A stretch of DNA of 64,000 nt from Clostridia bacterium. GTDB lineage: Bacteria; Bacillota; Clostridia; Christensenellales; Aristaeellaceae. How positions within the stretch are numbered: position 1 is the first letter of the stretch; each line of letters opens with the position of its first letter. Made by a program: the position numbers and the translations under genes. This document shows positions 1 to 8,195 of this stretch, piece by piece. Under the pieces are notes generated by a model. It did no database searches. It was given only the letters and a program-made list of their open reading frames with translations, and was not told where the DNA came from. The stretch spans positions 26,956 to 90,955 of the forward strand of contig JAGBEX010000043.1 in assembly GCA_017936765.1 (NCBI GenBank), given 5' to 3'.

Positions 1-18
1 TCGCTCGTCGGAAATGGG

Positions 19-35
19 TGCAGGCACTGCCTGCA
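19..35 (-). terminator. Small hairpin after the EF-G-like stop codon
   Basis: TGCAGGCA and TGCCTGCA form a perfect 8-base inverted repeat around one base, immediately after the TAA stop. There is no T-run, so termination is only possible, not shown. Confidence 0.3.
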
Positions 36-2123
36 TTAGTCTTCTTCGTCCTCCTGCTTGTCGGCGGCGGCGATGATCTTCTCAGCCACGTTGGCGGGAA
101 CTTCTTCGTAACGCTCAAAGCGCATGGTGAAGGAGCCGCGGGCCTGGGTCATGGAGCGCAGGTCGGTGGCGTACTTGAACATTTCGGCCTGGGGAGCTTC
201 GGCTTCCACCATCTGCTGACCGTCGGTCTGGGTCATGCCGATGATGCGGCCGCGGCGCTTGTTCATGTCGCCCATGATGTCGCCCATGTACTCGTCGGGA
301 ACGATGACCTCAACGTGCATGATGGGCTCCAGCAGCACGGGGGAGGCTTCGGCGCAGCCCTTCTTGTAGGCGATGCGGGCGGCCGTCTTGAAGGCCATTT
401 CGGAGGAGTCAACGGGGTGGTAAGAGCCATCGTACAGCTTGGCGCGCAGGTGAACCATGGGGTAGCCTGCCAGCACGCCGCGAACCAGGTTCTCACGCAG
501 ACCCTTTTCAACAGAGGGGATGAAGTTGCGCGGCACCACGCCGCCCACCACGGCATCCACAAACTCGAAGTCCTGCTCGCCATCCAGGATGGGGGAGAAC
601 TCGATCCACACATCGCCGAACTGGCCGTGGCCGCCGGACTGCTTCTTGTGGCGGCCCTGCACCTTCACGGACTTGCGGATGGTCTCGCGGTAGGGGATCT
701 TGGGATCCTGCAGGATGGCGTTGGCGCCGAACTTGGAGGCCAGACGGTTGCGGATCACGTCCAGGTGCATTTCGCCCTGGCCGGAGAGCAGGGTCTCGGT
801 GGTCTCGACGTTCTTTTCGATGGTGATGGAGGGATCTTCTTCCATCAGGCGGCTCAGGCCGGAGAAGATCTTGTCTTCTTCACCCTGCTTGGAGGCGTAC
901 ACGGCCTTGCTCATGCAAGGTGCGGGCCAGGCCAGGCCGGGGTACTGGATGGGGTTCTGATAATCGGCCAGGGTGTCGCCGGTCTGGGTGTACTGCAGCT
1001 TGGAGAAGGCGCCCAGGTCGCCGGCGTGCAGGGTCTGCTTGGCCACCTGCTTCTTGCCGCGGAGGATGTACAGGCCAGAGGACTTTTCGGTCTTGTCCTT
1101 GTTGACGTTGTAGAGGATGGTGTTGGGGGTGAGCGTGCCGGAGAAGATGCGGAACAGGCTCAGCTTGCCAACGAAGGGGTCGGCGATGGTCTTGTAGATG
1201 AAGGCGGAGAAGGGCTGGTCGTCCTTGCAGACGCGAACCTGAGCCTCGCCGGTGCGGGGGTTGAAGCCGTCATGCTCGATGCCTTCGTGGGCGGGAGAGG
1301 GCAGGTACTTGGCCATCAGGTCCATCATACGGGCGATGCCAACGCCGGTGAGGGCGGAGCAGGCGCACACGGGAACGATGTCGCCGTTCTTCATGCCCTT
1401 GCGGAAGCCGATGAGGATCTCTTCGTAGGACAGCTCGCCTTCCTCGAAGTACTTTTCCATCAGCTCGTCGTCGGAACCGGCGGCAGCTTCCATCAGGTCG
1501 TCAAAGGCCTTATCGACCTTGTCCTTCATATTTTCGGGCATGGGAACTTCCACGCTCTTCTTATAAGCACCTTCGTAGGCCTTCTTTTCCAGCACGTTCA
1601 CAACGCCCTTGAAATCGGGGCCTTCGCCAATGGGCATCAGCACGGGAACCACGCAGGAGCCGTGGCGGTCGCGCAGCTGCTGGGTGACCTTGTCGAAGTT
1701 GGCATGGTCGCGGTCCATCTGGTTGATGACGAACATACGGCCAACGCCGCTCTTCACAGCGTGCTTGAAGGCCTTCTCAGCGCCCACGTTGAAGCCGGTG
1801 ACGCCGCCCACCACGATGCAGGCAGTCTCCACCACGCGCAGGGGGCCGACCATTTCGGCGATAAAATCGAAATAGCCAGGCACGTCGATGATGTTCAGCA
1901 TCTTGTCGTTCCAGTCGATGGGCGCGCAGGCGGCGCTGATGGAACACTTACGCTTGATTTCTTCGGCCTCGAAGTCAGTGGTGGTGGTGCCGTCTTCCAC
2001 CTTGCCCTGACGGTCGATAATGCCAGCGGCGTAGAGCATGGCCTCGGTCAGCGTGGTCTTGCCCTCGCCGCCATGTCCCATGAGGGCGATGTTGCGAATG
2101 TTACTGGTCAAATAATCAGCCAT
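36..2123 (-). CDS. Elongation factor G-like translational GTPase
   Basis: A 695-residue protein of the EF-G family with the usual order: G domain (about 1-270), beta-barrel domain II, and domains III-V. The P-loop reads GHGGEGKTT, with DVPG as the G3 motif and NQMD as the G4 motif. Canonical EF-G has GHIDAGKTT and NKMD, so this looks like the EF-G-like paralogue class rather than the main FusA, which normally sits in the str operon with ribosomal protein genes that are absent here. It should bind GTP and act on the ribosome; the exact step (translocation, recycling or stress-related) is not decided by sequence. The C-terminus is very acidic (DKQEDEED). AACGAGGAGGAAC gives a clear ribosome-binding site before the ATG. 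It is monocistronic, with a terminator from murI just upstream. Confidence 0.93.
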   Translation of the reverse strand: MADYLTSNIRNIALMGHGGEGKTTLTEAMLYAAGIIDRQGKVEDGTTTTDFEAEEIKRKCSISAACAPIDWNDKMLNIIDVPGYFDFIAEMVGPLRVVETACIVVGGVTGFNVGAEKAFKHAVKSGVGRMFVINQMDRDHANFDKVTQQLRDRHGSCVVPVLMPIGEGPDFKGVVNVLEKKAYEGAYKKSVEVPMPENMKDKVDKAFDDLMEAAAGSDDELMEKYFEEGELSYEEILIGFRKGMKNGDIVPVCACSALTGVGIARMMDLMAKYLPSPAHEGIEHDGFNPRTGEAQVRVCKDDQPFSAFIYKTIADPFVGKLSLFRIFSGTLTPNTILYNVNKDKTEKSSGLYILRGKKQVAKQTLHAGDLGAFSKLQYTQTGDTLADYQNPIQYPGLAWPAPCMSKAVYASKQGEEDKIFSGLSRLMEEDPSITIEKNVETTETLLSGQGEMHLDVIRNRLASKFGANAILQDPKIPYRETIRKSVKVQGRHKKQSGGHGQFGDVWIEFSPILDGEQDFEFVDAVVGGVVPRNFIPSVEKGLRENLVRGVLAGYPMVHLRAKLYDGSYHPVDSSEMAFKTAARIAYKKGCAEASPVLLEPIMHVEVIVPDEYMGDIMGDMNKRRGRIIGMTQTDGQQMVEAEAPQAEMFKYATDLRSMTQARGSFTMRFERYEEVPANVAEKIIAAADKQEDEED

Positions 2124-2226
2124 GATATGTTCCTCCTCGTTAAACTTGAATGTGGTTGTATAAGCCCTGGGGCTACCGAATGGATGGACTTATACGCTCT
2201 CTTTTACGATAAGAGTATCATATCAT

Positions 2227-2284
2227 AAAAACTGCCAAAAGAAAAGCCTGATTTTGCATCAAAACGTATCTTTGGCAGTTTTTT
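2227..2284 (-). terminator. Likely terminator of murI
   Basis: AAAACTGCCAAA and TTTGGCAGTTTT pair across a loop of about 31 bases, and the minus-strand arm ends in a T-run. It lies about 57 bases past the murI stop. The long loop makes it less typical. Confidence 0.6.
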
Positions 2285-2340
2285 ATAAAGTTTATTTTGT
2301 CTTTTTGGTGTACTAAAAGCCAGAAGCGACATGAAAACGC

Positions 2341-3096
2341 TTATGCACGAGCCAGCAGAGTCTCCATCAATGGGCGGATCTGGGCAGGGTCGCCGCTGGT
2401 TTCCAGGCGGAGGGAGCCGCCACGGTCGCTGAGCAGATCGCGCTGTTCCAGCACCCGCGCCAGCTGCCGGGCGGTGCCGGCATTGCCGTCCAATATCAAC
2501 ACATGGGGCGGGAGGATCTCCTGCAGAATGGGGCGTAGGAACACATAGTGGGTGCAGCCCAGCACCACGGCGTCCACCTGGGACAGATCGTAGGCCAGGA
2601 AATGCTCCTGCAAATAGCGCCGCGCTTGGTCAAAGGCCTGCTGCTCCACCAGGTCCATCAGGCCAGGGCAGGGCAGGGGGTGCGCCCCCTCGCCATAGCG
2701 CTGATACAGTGCTTGAAACTTGGGCAGCCGCAGCGTCATGGGAGTGGCCAGCACCAGAATTTGACCTCCGCGGCGCTGCTCGGCGGCGGGCTTCAGGGCA
2801 GGCTCCATGCCGATGATGGGCAGGTCAAGCTCGGCACGCAGGGTGGCGGCAGCCACGCTGGTGGCGGTGTTGCAGGCGATGACCACGGCCTTCACGTCCT
2901 GGGCGATGAGGTAGTCCATCACGCCCCGGACATAGCCCAGCACCTCCTGCTCCGGCTTGGTGCCATAGGGGGCGTGGAGGTTATCGCCAAAGTAGAGGAA
3001 GTCCTCCCTGGGCAGGGTGCGGCGCAGTTCGCCCAGAACGCTGATGCCCCCCACGCCACTATCGAACACGCCGATGGGGGAAAAACGATCAGGCAT
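2341..3096 (-). CDS. murI: Glutamate racemase
   Basis: Interconverts L- and D-glutamate in the cytoplasm, supplying D-Glu for peptidoglycan. The 251-residue protein has the family marks in order: FDSGVGG near the N-terminus (acid and serine at the active site), the first catalytic cysteine in ACNTATS, and the second with its histidine in LGCTHY. The length is usual for MurI. The start at 3096 is chosen because AAGGAGG lies 8 bases upstream; an ATG six codons earlier overlaps that site and is unlikely. The gene stands alone, with its own promoter pointing away from the DUF951-lepB pair. Confidence 0.95.
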   Translation of the reverse strand: MPDRFSPIGVFDSGVGGISVLGELRRTLPREDFLYFGDNLHAPYGTKPEQEVLGYVRGVMDYLIAQDVKAVVIACNTATSVAAATLRAELDLPIIGMEPALKPAAEQRRGGQILVLATPMTLRLPKFQALYQRYGEGAHPLPCPGLMDLVEQQAFDQARRYLQEHFLAYDLSQVDAVVLGCTHYVFLRPILQEILPPHVLILDGNAGTARQLARVLEQRDLLSDRGGSLRLETSGDPAQIRPLMETLLARA

Positions 3097-3127
3097 GGGA
3101 TGCACCTCCTTCATTCACGATGGTACT

Positions 3128-3156
3128 ATTATAGTCAGACAGGATGAAATTAGCAA
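3128..3156 (-). promoter_or_regulatory. Sigma-A-type promoter of murI
   Basis: Minus strand: TTGCTA (3151-3156), 17-base spacer, TATAAT (3128-3133). It is divergent to the promoter at 3167-3195, with the two -35 boxes only 10 bases apart. Confidence 0.75.
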
Positions 3157-3166
3157 GGCACTTTTC

Positions 3167-3195
3167 TTGCGTATTGTGGCGAAACAGGGTATAAT
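3167..3195 (+). promoter_or_regulatory. Promoter of the DUF951-lepB pair
   Basis: TTGCGT (3167-3172), 17-base spacer, TATAAT (3190-3195); the start codon is 31 bases further on. Confidence 0.8.
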
Positions 3196-3226
3196 GGTGC
3201 GTATTCCAAGGCAAGGAGATATACAC

Positions 3227-3433
3227 ATGGCAGAGATTCAGGAAATTCGCCTGGGCGACGTGGTGCAGACCCGCAAGCAGCACCCCTGCGGTTCCAGCGA
3301 GTGGACGGTGATCCGCACCGGCGCGGATATCAAGATCAAGTGCAACGGCTGCGGCCGCATTGTGATGATGGACAGGGAGACCTTCCTCAAGCGGCGCAAG
3401 AAGGTATTGGTGCAGGGCCCTGCTGTGGAGTGA
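3227..3433 (+). CDS. DUF951 family protein (YyzM-like)
   Basis: A 68-residue protein matching the small DUF951 family of Bacillota, which has no established function. It opens with a LGDVVQTRKQHPCGS segment, and a second part holds CNGCGRIVMMDR, so two or three cysteines could bind a metal or sit in a small beta-barrel. The ATG at 3227 has AAGGAG 8 bases upstream and follows directly on a good promoter. The next gene, signal peptidase I, begins about 50 bases later and is probably cotranscribed. Nothing in the neighbourhood fixes a role. Confidence 0.85.
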   Translation: MAEIQEIRLGDVVQTRKQHPCGSSEWTVIRTGADIKIKCNGCGRIVMMDRETFLKRRKKVLVQGPAVE

Positions 3434-3485
3434 CCTGCACCCTTCAGGTGCAAAGATACGACAGAGAAGGAGAAAACGCAGATTG

Positions 3486-4007
3486 ATGCATGACCTGATA
3501 TGGCTAATATGCGCCCTGCTGATCGCGCTGCTGGTGAAATACCTGGTGGTGGAGGTCGTGCGGGTGAAGGGCGGCAGTATGCGCTCCACCCTGCAAAATG
3601 GTGAGGTCATGCTGGTGAACAAGGCGGCCTACTTGCTGGGCGAACCGAAGCGCCAGGATGTGGTGATCTGCCTGTACCCCGGCAGATACAGGGACAAGTG
3701 GAAGCTGGTGCCGCAGTATTTCGTGAAGCGGATCATCGGCCTGCCCGGCGAGACCATCGCCATAGAGGAAGGCGTGGTGCTGGTGGACGGCCAGCCGCTG
3801 GAGGAACCCTATCTGGACGAAAAACACACCCAGCGCAAGACCAGCATGGCGCCGGTGACTTTGGGGGACGATGAATACTTCGTGATGGGGGACAACCGGG
3901 ACAGCTCCAACGACAGCCGCCGGGTGGGTGCGCTGAAACGCAAGGCGCTGATCGGCAAGGTGCAGGCGGTGCTGTTCCCCTTCAAGGCGATCCGCAAGAT
4001 TCGGTAA
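3486..4007 (+). CDS. lepB: Signal peptidase I
   Basis: Membrane serine protease that removes signal peptides from exported proteins. It has one N-terminal transmembrane helix (about 3-24), then box B with the nucleophile serine in GGSMRSTL, box D with the general-base lysine in YFVKRIIGLPGE, and box E GDNRDSSNDSR. About 173 residues is normal for the short Gram-positive SipS type. AAGGAG lies 13 bases before this ATG; a TTG codon immediately before it (3483) has better spacing and could be the start. The 3' end overlaps the end of the opposing VanY-type gene by 26 bases. Confidence 0.94.
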   Translation: MHDLIWLICALLIALLVKYLVVEVVRVKGGSMRSTLQNGEVMLVNKAAYLLGEPKRQDVVICLYPGRYRDKWKLVPQYFVKRIIGLPGETIAIEEGVVLVDGQPLEEPYLDEKHTQRKTSMAPVTLGDDEYFVMGDNRDSSNDSRRVGALKRKALIGKVQAVLFPFKAIRKIR

Positions 4008-5052
4008 ACAGGCAGGCGGCCACCGCCCAGCCGGTGTTGTCCAGGGAGAGGTCGTCGATCTCCCCGCAAGGCAAAGTGAATGATGTTTGATGCTCCCCGG
4101 CGCTGCGGCACACGGCTGCGGCCAGGGGAGCATTGTTTTCGTCGTAGAGGGTCAGGGCGCCGTGCTGGTGCAGCAGGGCGAGGTAGTCCTCGAAGGTTGC
4201 GTCCAGGGAGTGCATCAGCATCGCGTGGGCGCGGCCCACATAGCGCAGGTGCCAGGCGCGGCAGCTGTGGGCGGCGGGTTGCGCCTGCGGCCAGCGGTGG
4301 ATGAACCCGTACTCCCAGCTATACGCCAGCAGCCAGCGTCCGGCCTCGGTGGCGGCGTAGGGTGTGTCCAGGGGCGTGCCATTCCAGATGGGACACAGGC
4401 GCACGTCCACCGCCCAGGCAGTTTGATGCTCGGAGCAGTCCGGCGAGGCCACGGCCTCACGGGCAGCCAGCAGGGCGCTTTCGAGGGGCATATCCCGGGA
4501 AAGGTCGGCCAGGGTGTCGGTGAGCAGAATGCGCTGCTGCTCGCCGGAGCGGGTGCCTGAGAACACGGTGAATTGCAGGATGCGCTCGTTCCTTGCGGCG
4601 GCAAACAGCTCCGTGAGGGCGGAGAGCGTGTCCTCGCCGGACACGGCGGTGAGGTCGCGGCAGGCCACCCGGCCCTGGGTGTGGTTCAGCACGGCAAAGG
4701 TATCGGCGGGAGTGTAGCCATCGGGCAGGGGGTGGCTTTCGTCGATGAGCAGCAGCTTGCCCTTCATCAAATGCTGGGTCGGCACGGTGAGCTGCTGGGT
4801 GGGGATGTCCTCCGGCAGGCCGGGGCGGACGCAGGCTGGCAGGGTGGAGGCGGGCTGGGTCTCTACCCTTTCTGCGGGAGCGTGGAGGGGGTAGACCTGC
4901 TGATCCACTTGGGCGGGGCGCGGCCACCACACCAGCGCTGCCAGCAGCAGGAGAGGGATGCACCACAGCGGCCAGCGGCGTGGTCTGGCGGGCTGGGGCG
5001 GCGGGGGCGAGGGACTCCACCCGCGTACCATGGGCGGGGATGTGCGTTGCAT
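3982..5052 (-). CDS. VanY-family D-alanyl-D-alanine carboxypeptidase, membrane anchored
   Basis: Probably trims the terminal D-Ala of peptidoglycan stem peptides outside the membrane. A proline-rich cytoplasmic start (1-26) is followed by one transmembrane helix (about 27-44). The M15B/VanY catalytic region follows: SGTRSGEQQ (165-173), SEHQTAWAVDV (207-217, zinc ligands H209 and D216) and WHLRYVGR (267-274, zinc ligand H268). All expected zinc ligands are present. The family usually has G in SEHQxG where this one has A. AGGAGG precedes the ATG by 11 bases. It is monocistronic and converges on lepB. The usual vancomycin-resistance partners are absent, so a cell-wall role is more likely than resistance. 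Confidence 0.88.
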   Translation of the reverse strand: MQRTSPPMVRGWSPSPPPPQPARPRRWPLWCIPLLLLAALVWWPRPAQVDQQVYPLHAPAERVETQPASTLPACVRPGLPEDIPTQQLTVPTQHLMKGKLLLIDESHPLPDGYTPADTFAVLNHTQGRVACRDLTAVSGEDTLSALTELFAAARNERILQFTVFSGTRSGEQQRILLTDTLADLSRDMPLESALLAAREAVASPDCSEHQTAWAVDVRLCPIWNGTPLDTPYAATEAGRWLLAYSWEYGFIHRWPQAQPAAHSCRAWHLRYVGRAHAMLMHSLDATFEDYLALLHQHGALTLYDENNAPLAAAVCRSAGEHQTSFTLPCGEIDDLSLDNTGWAVAACLFTESCGSP

Positions 5053-5134
5053 GGGGGATGCGCCTCCTGGGGTGTTGATACACGCAGTTTGCCCCCTGCG
5101 TGCATGGTTTATACAGATTGTTACAGCCCGTTTC

Positions 5135-5163
5135 TTGCGTAATGGAGAAGCCTATGGTATAAT
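5135..5163 (+). promoter_or_regulatory. Promoter of the secreted 517-residue protein
   Basis: TTGCGT (5135-5140), 17-base spacer, TATAAT (5158-5163). Confidence 0.8.
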
Positions 5164-5218
5164 GCAATGGGTTTATGTATGCTTTTTTACTGATTGATAG
5201 GCAAGGCTGGTGAACTTG

Positions 5219-6772
5219 ATGATGAAAAAGTTCCTTTTGGCGCTGCTGGCGGCGCTGTGCATCCTGGGTGTGGCCTGCGCTGGCGCAGAAACGCTGACCT
5301 TCGATGCCATCTCTGCTACCTGCGAGATCGACGACGACTACATTCTGATCACGGCTGACAACATGAGCGCCCACCCGGACTGGATCGCCAACCGCGGCTC
5401 CACCCTGGAGGCGCTGCTGGCCGACTTTGAAGCCCGTGGCGTGCTGGCGCAGGCCTGGAGCAAGGCGGACGACGTGTGCATTGAATTCACCGCCGTGAAG
5501 GACAGCCTGGCCAATGAGTATTTCGACATTGACCAGCAGTCCACCGCCACCCGCTCCTCCTATCGCAAGCAGCACCTGAATGGCGCGCAGTTCAAATCGG
5601 AGGGGTACAGCTATTCCTCCGCCGAGTGGAAGAACTACACCAAGGGCGGCCGCTTCCTGATGCTGAAGTACACCCGCAGCTATGGCGGCGAGAGCTACAA
5701 GGGCTTTGCCCGCCGCACCATCCGCAATGGGTATACCATCACGGTGGACTATAAGGTGTATGGCCGCAACCTGAAAAACGCTGACAACAACAAGCTGACG
5801 GAGATCCTCAAGACCTGGAAATTCACCACCGTGAAGGGCAAACCCCTGGACGTGGTGAACAAGGTGGTCTTTACCGAATTGCCGCCCATGGAGACCAACA
5901 CGGGCAAGTTCTCGGTGGAAGGCACCTGCGATCCCGGGCTGCACTTCACGGGCGTATTGATGCGCATGTCCTCGCCTGATCCCATTGTGATCGAGGCCGA
6001 CGCCACCGCCAAGGGCAAGTTCTCCATGGATGTGGAGCTGCCGGAGGAAGGCGTGTGGCTCATGACCCTTACTGTGGACAACCAGGGTACGGTGACCGAG
6101 GAGATCGTGTTCGACACCACCACCTATCAGGCCAAGCTGCTGCCGGTGAATTTCGACGAGGATATGCCCATCGACTTCGAGGTGGCAGAAGCCTCGGAGA
6201 TCAACAGCAACACCCTTGTGATCTCCGGCAAGACCATGCGCAATGTGAAGATCCAGTGCATCGTGGGCGATTCCTACGACAAGCAGGTGACCACCAACGC
6301 CAACGGCACCTTCTCCTTCAAGATCGACACCAGCAAGGAAGGCAACTACAACATCACCGTGGTCTTCCAGAAGAAGAACTACACCACCCGCCGCTTCACG
6401 GCCATGGGCAGCCGCGTGCTGACCGAGGAGGACGTGAAGGCCAACTACCGCGAGGAAGCCGTGAAGCCCGCCTATTCCACCCTGACGGACAAGATCAAGG
6501 GCTACACCGGCCGCATCATGGGCTACAACCTGTATCTGGTGAGCAAGACGGAGCAGGAGGACGGCAAGTGGCTGGTGCAGATGGGTATGCGCACCTCCAC
6601 CAAGACCAAGAGCGGCTACCGGGACATTGTGTACATCATTGCGGAAGAGGAACCCACCTTTGAAGTGGGCAGCAAGCAGAAGATGTATGGCAAGTGCATC
6701 GGTGAGATGGAGGTCGAGGGGAAGGATTATCCCGCCTTCGAGCTGCTGTTCTGGGATGGGGCAGTGAAGTAA
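5219..6772 (+). CDS. Secreted protein with Ig-like repeats, function unknown
   Basis: I do not recognise a named family. An N-terminal Sec signal (MMKKFLLALLAALCILGVA) ends near CAGA-ET, so export is likely. A cysteine sits near the cleavage site but the preceding GVA is not a good lipobox. The middle (about 230-400) holds two beta-rich segments of the kind found in bacterial Ig-like adhesion domains, with phrases such as FSVEGTCDPG and VISGKTMRNVKIQC. The last 100 residues (TDKIKGYTGRIMGYN onward) resemble a small beta-barrel. The ATG at 5219 is chosen over an in-frame GTG at 5210; the ribosome site is weak (AAGG). It is monocistronic, with its own promoter and terminator. Confidence 0.75.
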   Translation: MMKKFLLALLAALCILGVACAGAETLTFDAISATCEIDDDYILITADNMSAHPDWIANRGSTLEALLADFEARGVLAQAWSKADDVCIEFTAVKDSLANEYFDIDQQSTATRSSYRKQHLNGAQFKSEGYSYSSAEWKNYTKGGRFLMLKYTRSYGGESYKGFARRTIRNGYTITVDYKVYGRNLKNADNNKLTEILKTWKFTTVKGKPLDVVNKVVFTELPPMETNTGKFSVEGTCDPGLHFTGVLMRMSSPDPIVIEADATAKGKFSMDVELPEEGVWLMTLTVDNQGTVTEEIVFDTTTYQAKLLPVNFDEDMPIDFEVAEASEINSNTLVISGKTMRNVKIQCIVGDSYDKQVTTNANGTFSFKIDTSKEGNYNITVVFQKKNYTTRRFTAMGSRVLTEEDVKANYREEAVKPAYSTLTDKIKGYTGRIMGYNLYLVSKTEQEDGKWLVQMGMRTSTKTKSGYRDIVYIIAEEEPTFEVGSKQKMYGKCIGEMEVEGKDYPAFELLFWDGAVK

Positions 6773-6783
6773 ATTGCAACAAA

Positions 6784-6818
6784 AAAAGGAGCTGGCCGTG
6801 CTGGTCAGCTCCTTTTGC
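6784..6818. terminator. Bidirectional terminator between the secreted protein gene and nth
   Basis: AAAAGGAGCTG and CAGCTCCTTTT form a perfect 11-base stem with an 11-base loop, and the ends are A-rich and T-rich for use on either strand. Confidence 0.85.
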
Positions 6819-6823
6819 TATGC

Positions 6824-7447
6824 TTATTTCTTGTGGTATTCCTTGCACATCTCCCGCAGGCCGCATTCCTCGCACAGAGGCCGCTGGGCCTTGCACACCC
6901 GGCGGCCATGCCAGATCAGCCAATGGTGGGCGTCGCACCAGTCCGCCTTGGGAATGGCGCGCATGAGCTGCTTCTCGGTTTCCTCCACGGTTTTCGCGTC
7001 GGCCAGGCCCAGGCGGTTGCTCACGCGGAACACATGGGTGTCCACCGCCAGGGCAGGCACCTTGAAGGCGTTGGCCAGCACCACGTTGGCGGTCTTGCGG
7101 CCAACGCCGGGCAGGGCGGTGAGTTCCTCGCGGGTGGCGGGGACTTCGCCCCCGTGGCGGGCGCAGAGCAGGCGGCAGGTCTCGATGATGTTGCTGGCCT
7201 TGCTCTTGAAGCCGCAGCTCTTCACCATGGGGAACAGGTCGTCCAGCTGGGCTTCCGCCATGGCATGGGCGTCCGGGTAGCGGGCAAACACGGCGGGAGT
7301 CACCTTGTTCACCTGCTTGTCGGTGCATTGGGCGGAAAGCATGGTGGCGATGAGGGTCTCGTAGGGGTTGGTGAAGTTCAGCTCCGGGCCGGCATCGGGG
7401 TAGAGATCTTGCAGGGCGGCCAGGATGGCCTTTTTGCTGGTACGCAT
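6824..7447 (-). CDS. nth: Endonuclease III (DNA glycosylase/AP lyase)
   Basis: Base-excision repair enzyme that removes oxidised pyrimidines and cuts the abasic site. The 207-residue protein has the helix-hairpin-helix with the catalytic lysine in LPGVGRKTA, the catalytic aspartate in VDTHVFR, and a C-terminal 4Fe-4S motif C-x6-C-x2-C-x5-C. The start at 7447 is preferred because GAGG lies 6 bases upstream and the protein then begins where family members do. An ATG at 7459 overlaps the folT stop as ATGA but has no ribosome site. It lies directly downstream of folT and is probably cotranscribed. Confidence 0.95.
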   Translation of the reverse strand: MRTSKKAILAALQDLYPDAGPELNFTNPYETLIATMLSAQCTDKQVNKVTPAVFARYPDAHAMAEAQLDDLFPMVKSCGFKSKASNIIETCRLLCARHGGEVPATREELTALPGVGRKTANVVLANAFKVPALAVDTHVFRVSNRLGLADAKTVEETEKQLMRAIPKADWCDAHHWLIWHGRRVCKAQRPLCEECGLREMCKEYHKK

Positions 7448-7455
7448 GGTGTGCC

Positions 7456-7971
7456 TCATTTCAGGTTCAGGTTCAGTTTGGCTTTGCTAAGGCCCTGCAG
7501 CAGCAGGTAACCCAGGAGGATGTTGGCGGGTGCTTCCACCAGATAGGACGGGCCGCGCAGGGCGAGCCAGACGGTGTAGCCTCGGCTGGTGTAGAGGATG
7601 CTGAGCCACAGGGAATTCAGCAGCCAGTTGATGAGCATGGAGCAGATCACCGCGATGCACACCCGCAGCAGCGTGGGCTTGCGCTTGTGCAGCACCAGGC
7701 CGCAGACCAGGCCCACCAGCACATTGGTGAGGGTGAAGCCGGGAAAGTACGCGCCCTGGGGGAACAGGTGCGCGCCGACTAGATCGCCCAGGCCGCCCAC
7801 CAGCATGGCTGCAGGCGCACCCAGCAGCCATCCGGCAATGAGGATGGGCTGGAAGCCGAAATTGTACTGCTTATCCAGGAAGGGGATCTGCAAAAGGTTG
7901 CCAAGGATGATCTGCAGGGCCGTGAGCATGGCGGTGAGGGTGATGAACAGTATGCGATTCTTTTTGGGCAT
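7456..7971 (-). CDS. folT: ECF transporter substrate-binding (S) component, folate type
   Basis: A 171-residue integral membrane protein with about six hydrophobic segments. It begins with the ECF S-component signature of an N-terminal helix rich in small residues (TLTAMLTALQIILG) that docks to EcfT. FGFQPILIAGWLLG, GLGDLVG and FPGFTLTNVLVG match folate-type FolT proteins. The assignment is supported strongly by the tetrahydrofolate riboswitch upstream. It would bring in folates using the shared EcfA1-EcfA2-EcfT module encoded at 14158-16645. Ribosome site GGAGG is 6 bases before the ATG and is part of the riboswitch expression platform. nth follows. Confidence 0.9.
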   Translation of the reverse strand: MPKKNRILFITLTAMLTALQIILGNLLQIPFLDKQYNFGFQPILIAGWLLGAPAAMLVGGLGDLVGAHLFPQGAYFPGFTLTNVLVGLVCGLVLHKRKPTLLRVCIAVICSMLINWLLNSLWLSILYTSRGYTVWLALRGPSYLVEAPANILLGYLLLQGLSKAKLNLNLK

Positions 7972-7977
7972 AGAGAA

Positions 7978-8010
7978 CCTCCTGCAAGCAAAAATTTGAC
8001 TCGCAGGAGG
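7978..8010 (-). promoter_or_regulatory. Ribosome-site-sequestering hairpin of the THF riboswitch
   Basis: CCTCCTGC (RNA from 8010-8003) pairs perfectly with GCAGGAGG (7985-7978), which contains the folT ribosome-binding site. A CTGCC just upstream (rc of 8008-8012) could instead pair with GGCAG at the 5' edge of the aptamer P1 helix. This suggests translational control in which ligand binding leaves the hairpin free to block initiation (inference). Confidence 0.7.
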
Positions 8011-8022
8011 CAGCTAACGCAA

Positions 8023-8125
8023 GCAGCGGGATGCGCCGCTGGCACCGCACCGGAGGGATCCGGTTTCGTCTTATGACAACTCCCCGTTCATAAGCACTTA
8101 ACGCGCCAGCAGCTACTCTGCCTGC
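8023..8125 (-). promoter_or_regulatory. Tetrahydrofolate (THF/folT) riboswitch aptamer
   Basis: Reading the minus strand, the region holds the conserved pieces of the THF riboswitch in order: GAGTAG, GCGTTAAGTG, a stem with GGGGAGTTGTC facing ATAAGACGAA, GCGGTG, and GCATCCCGC closing the P1 helix. It lies between a good promoter (8143-8171) and folT. The gene downstream is a folate-type transporter, which is the known context. The assignment is by eye from recalled consensus; no covariance search was run. Confidence 0.88.
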
Positions 8126-8142
8126 TACGAATCAGTACCCAT

Positions 8143-8171
8143 ATTATATACCGTTTCGCCGTATTTTGCAA
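8143..8171 (-). promoter_or_regulatory. Promoter of the folT-nth transcript
   Basis: Minus strand: TTGCAA (8166-8171), 17-base spacer, TATAAT (8143-8148). The leader from here to folT is about 165 bases and holds the riboswitch. Confidence 0.8.
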
Positions 8172-8195
8172 TGGAGATACACAGGAAGTGCAGCG

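Noticed and set aside
18..2228. Long open frame on the plus strand opposite the EF-G-like gene (736 codons)
   Set aside because: Composition is a His/Gly/Val/Leu-rich shadow caused by GC-rich codons; the opposite strand has a clear GTPase with a ribosome site.
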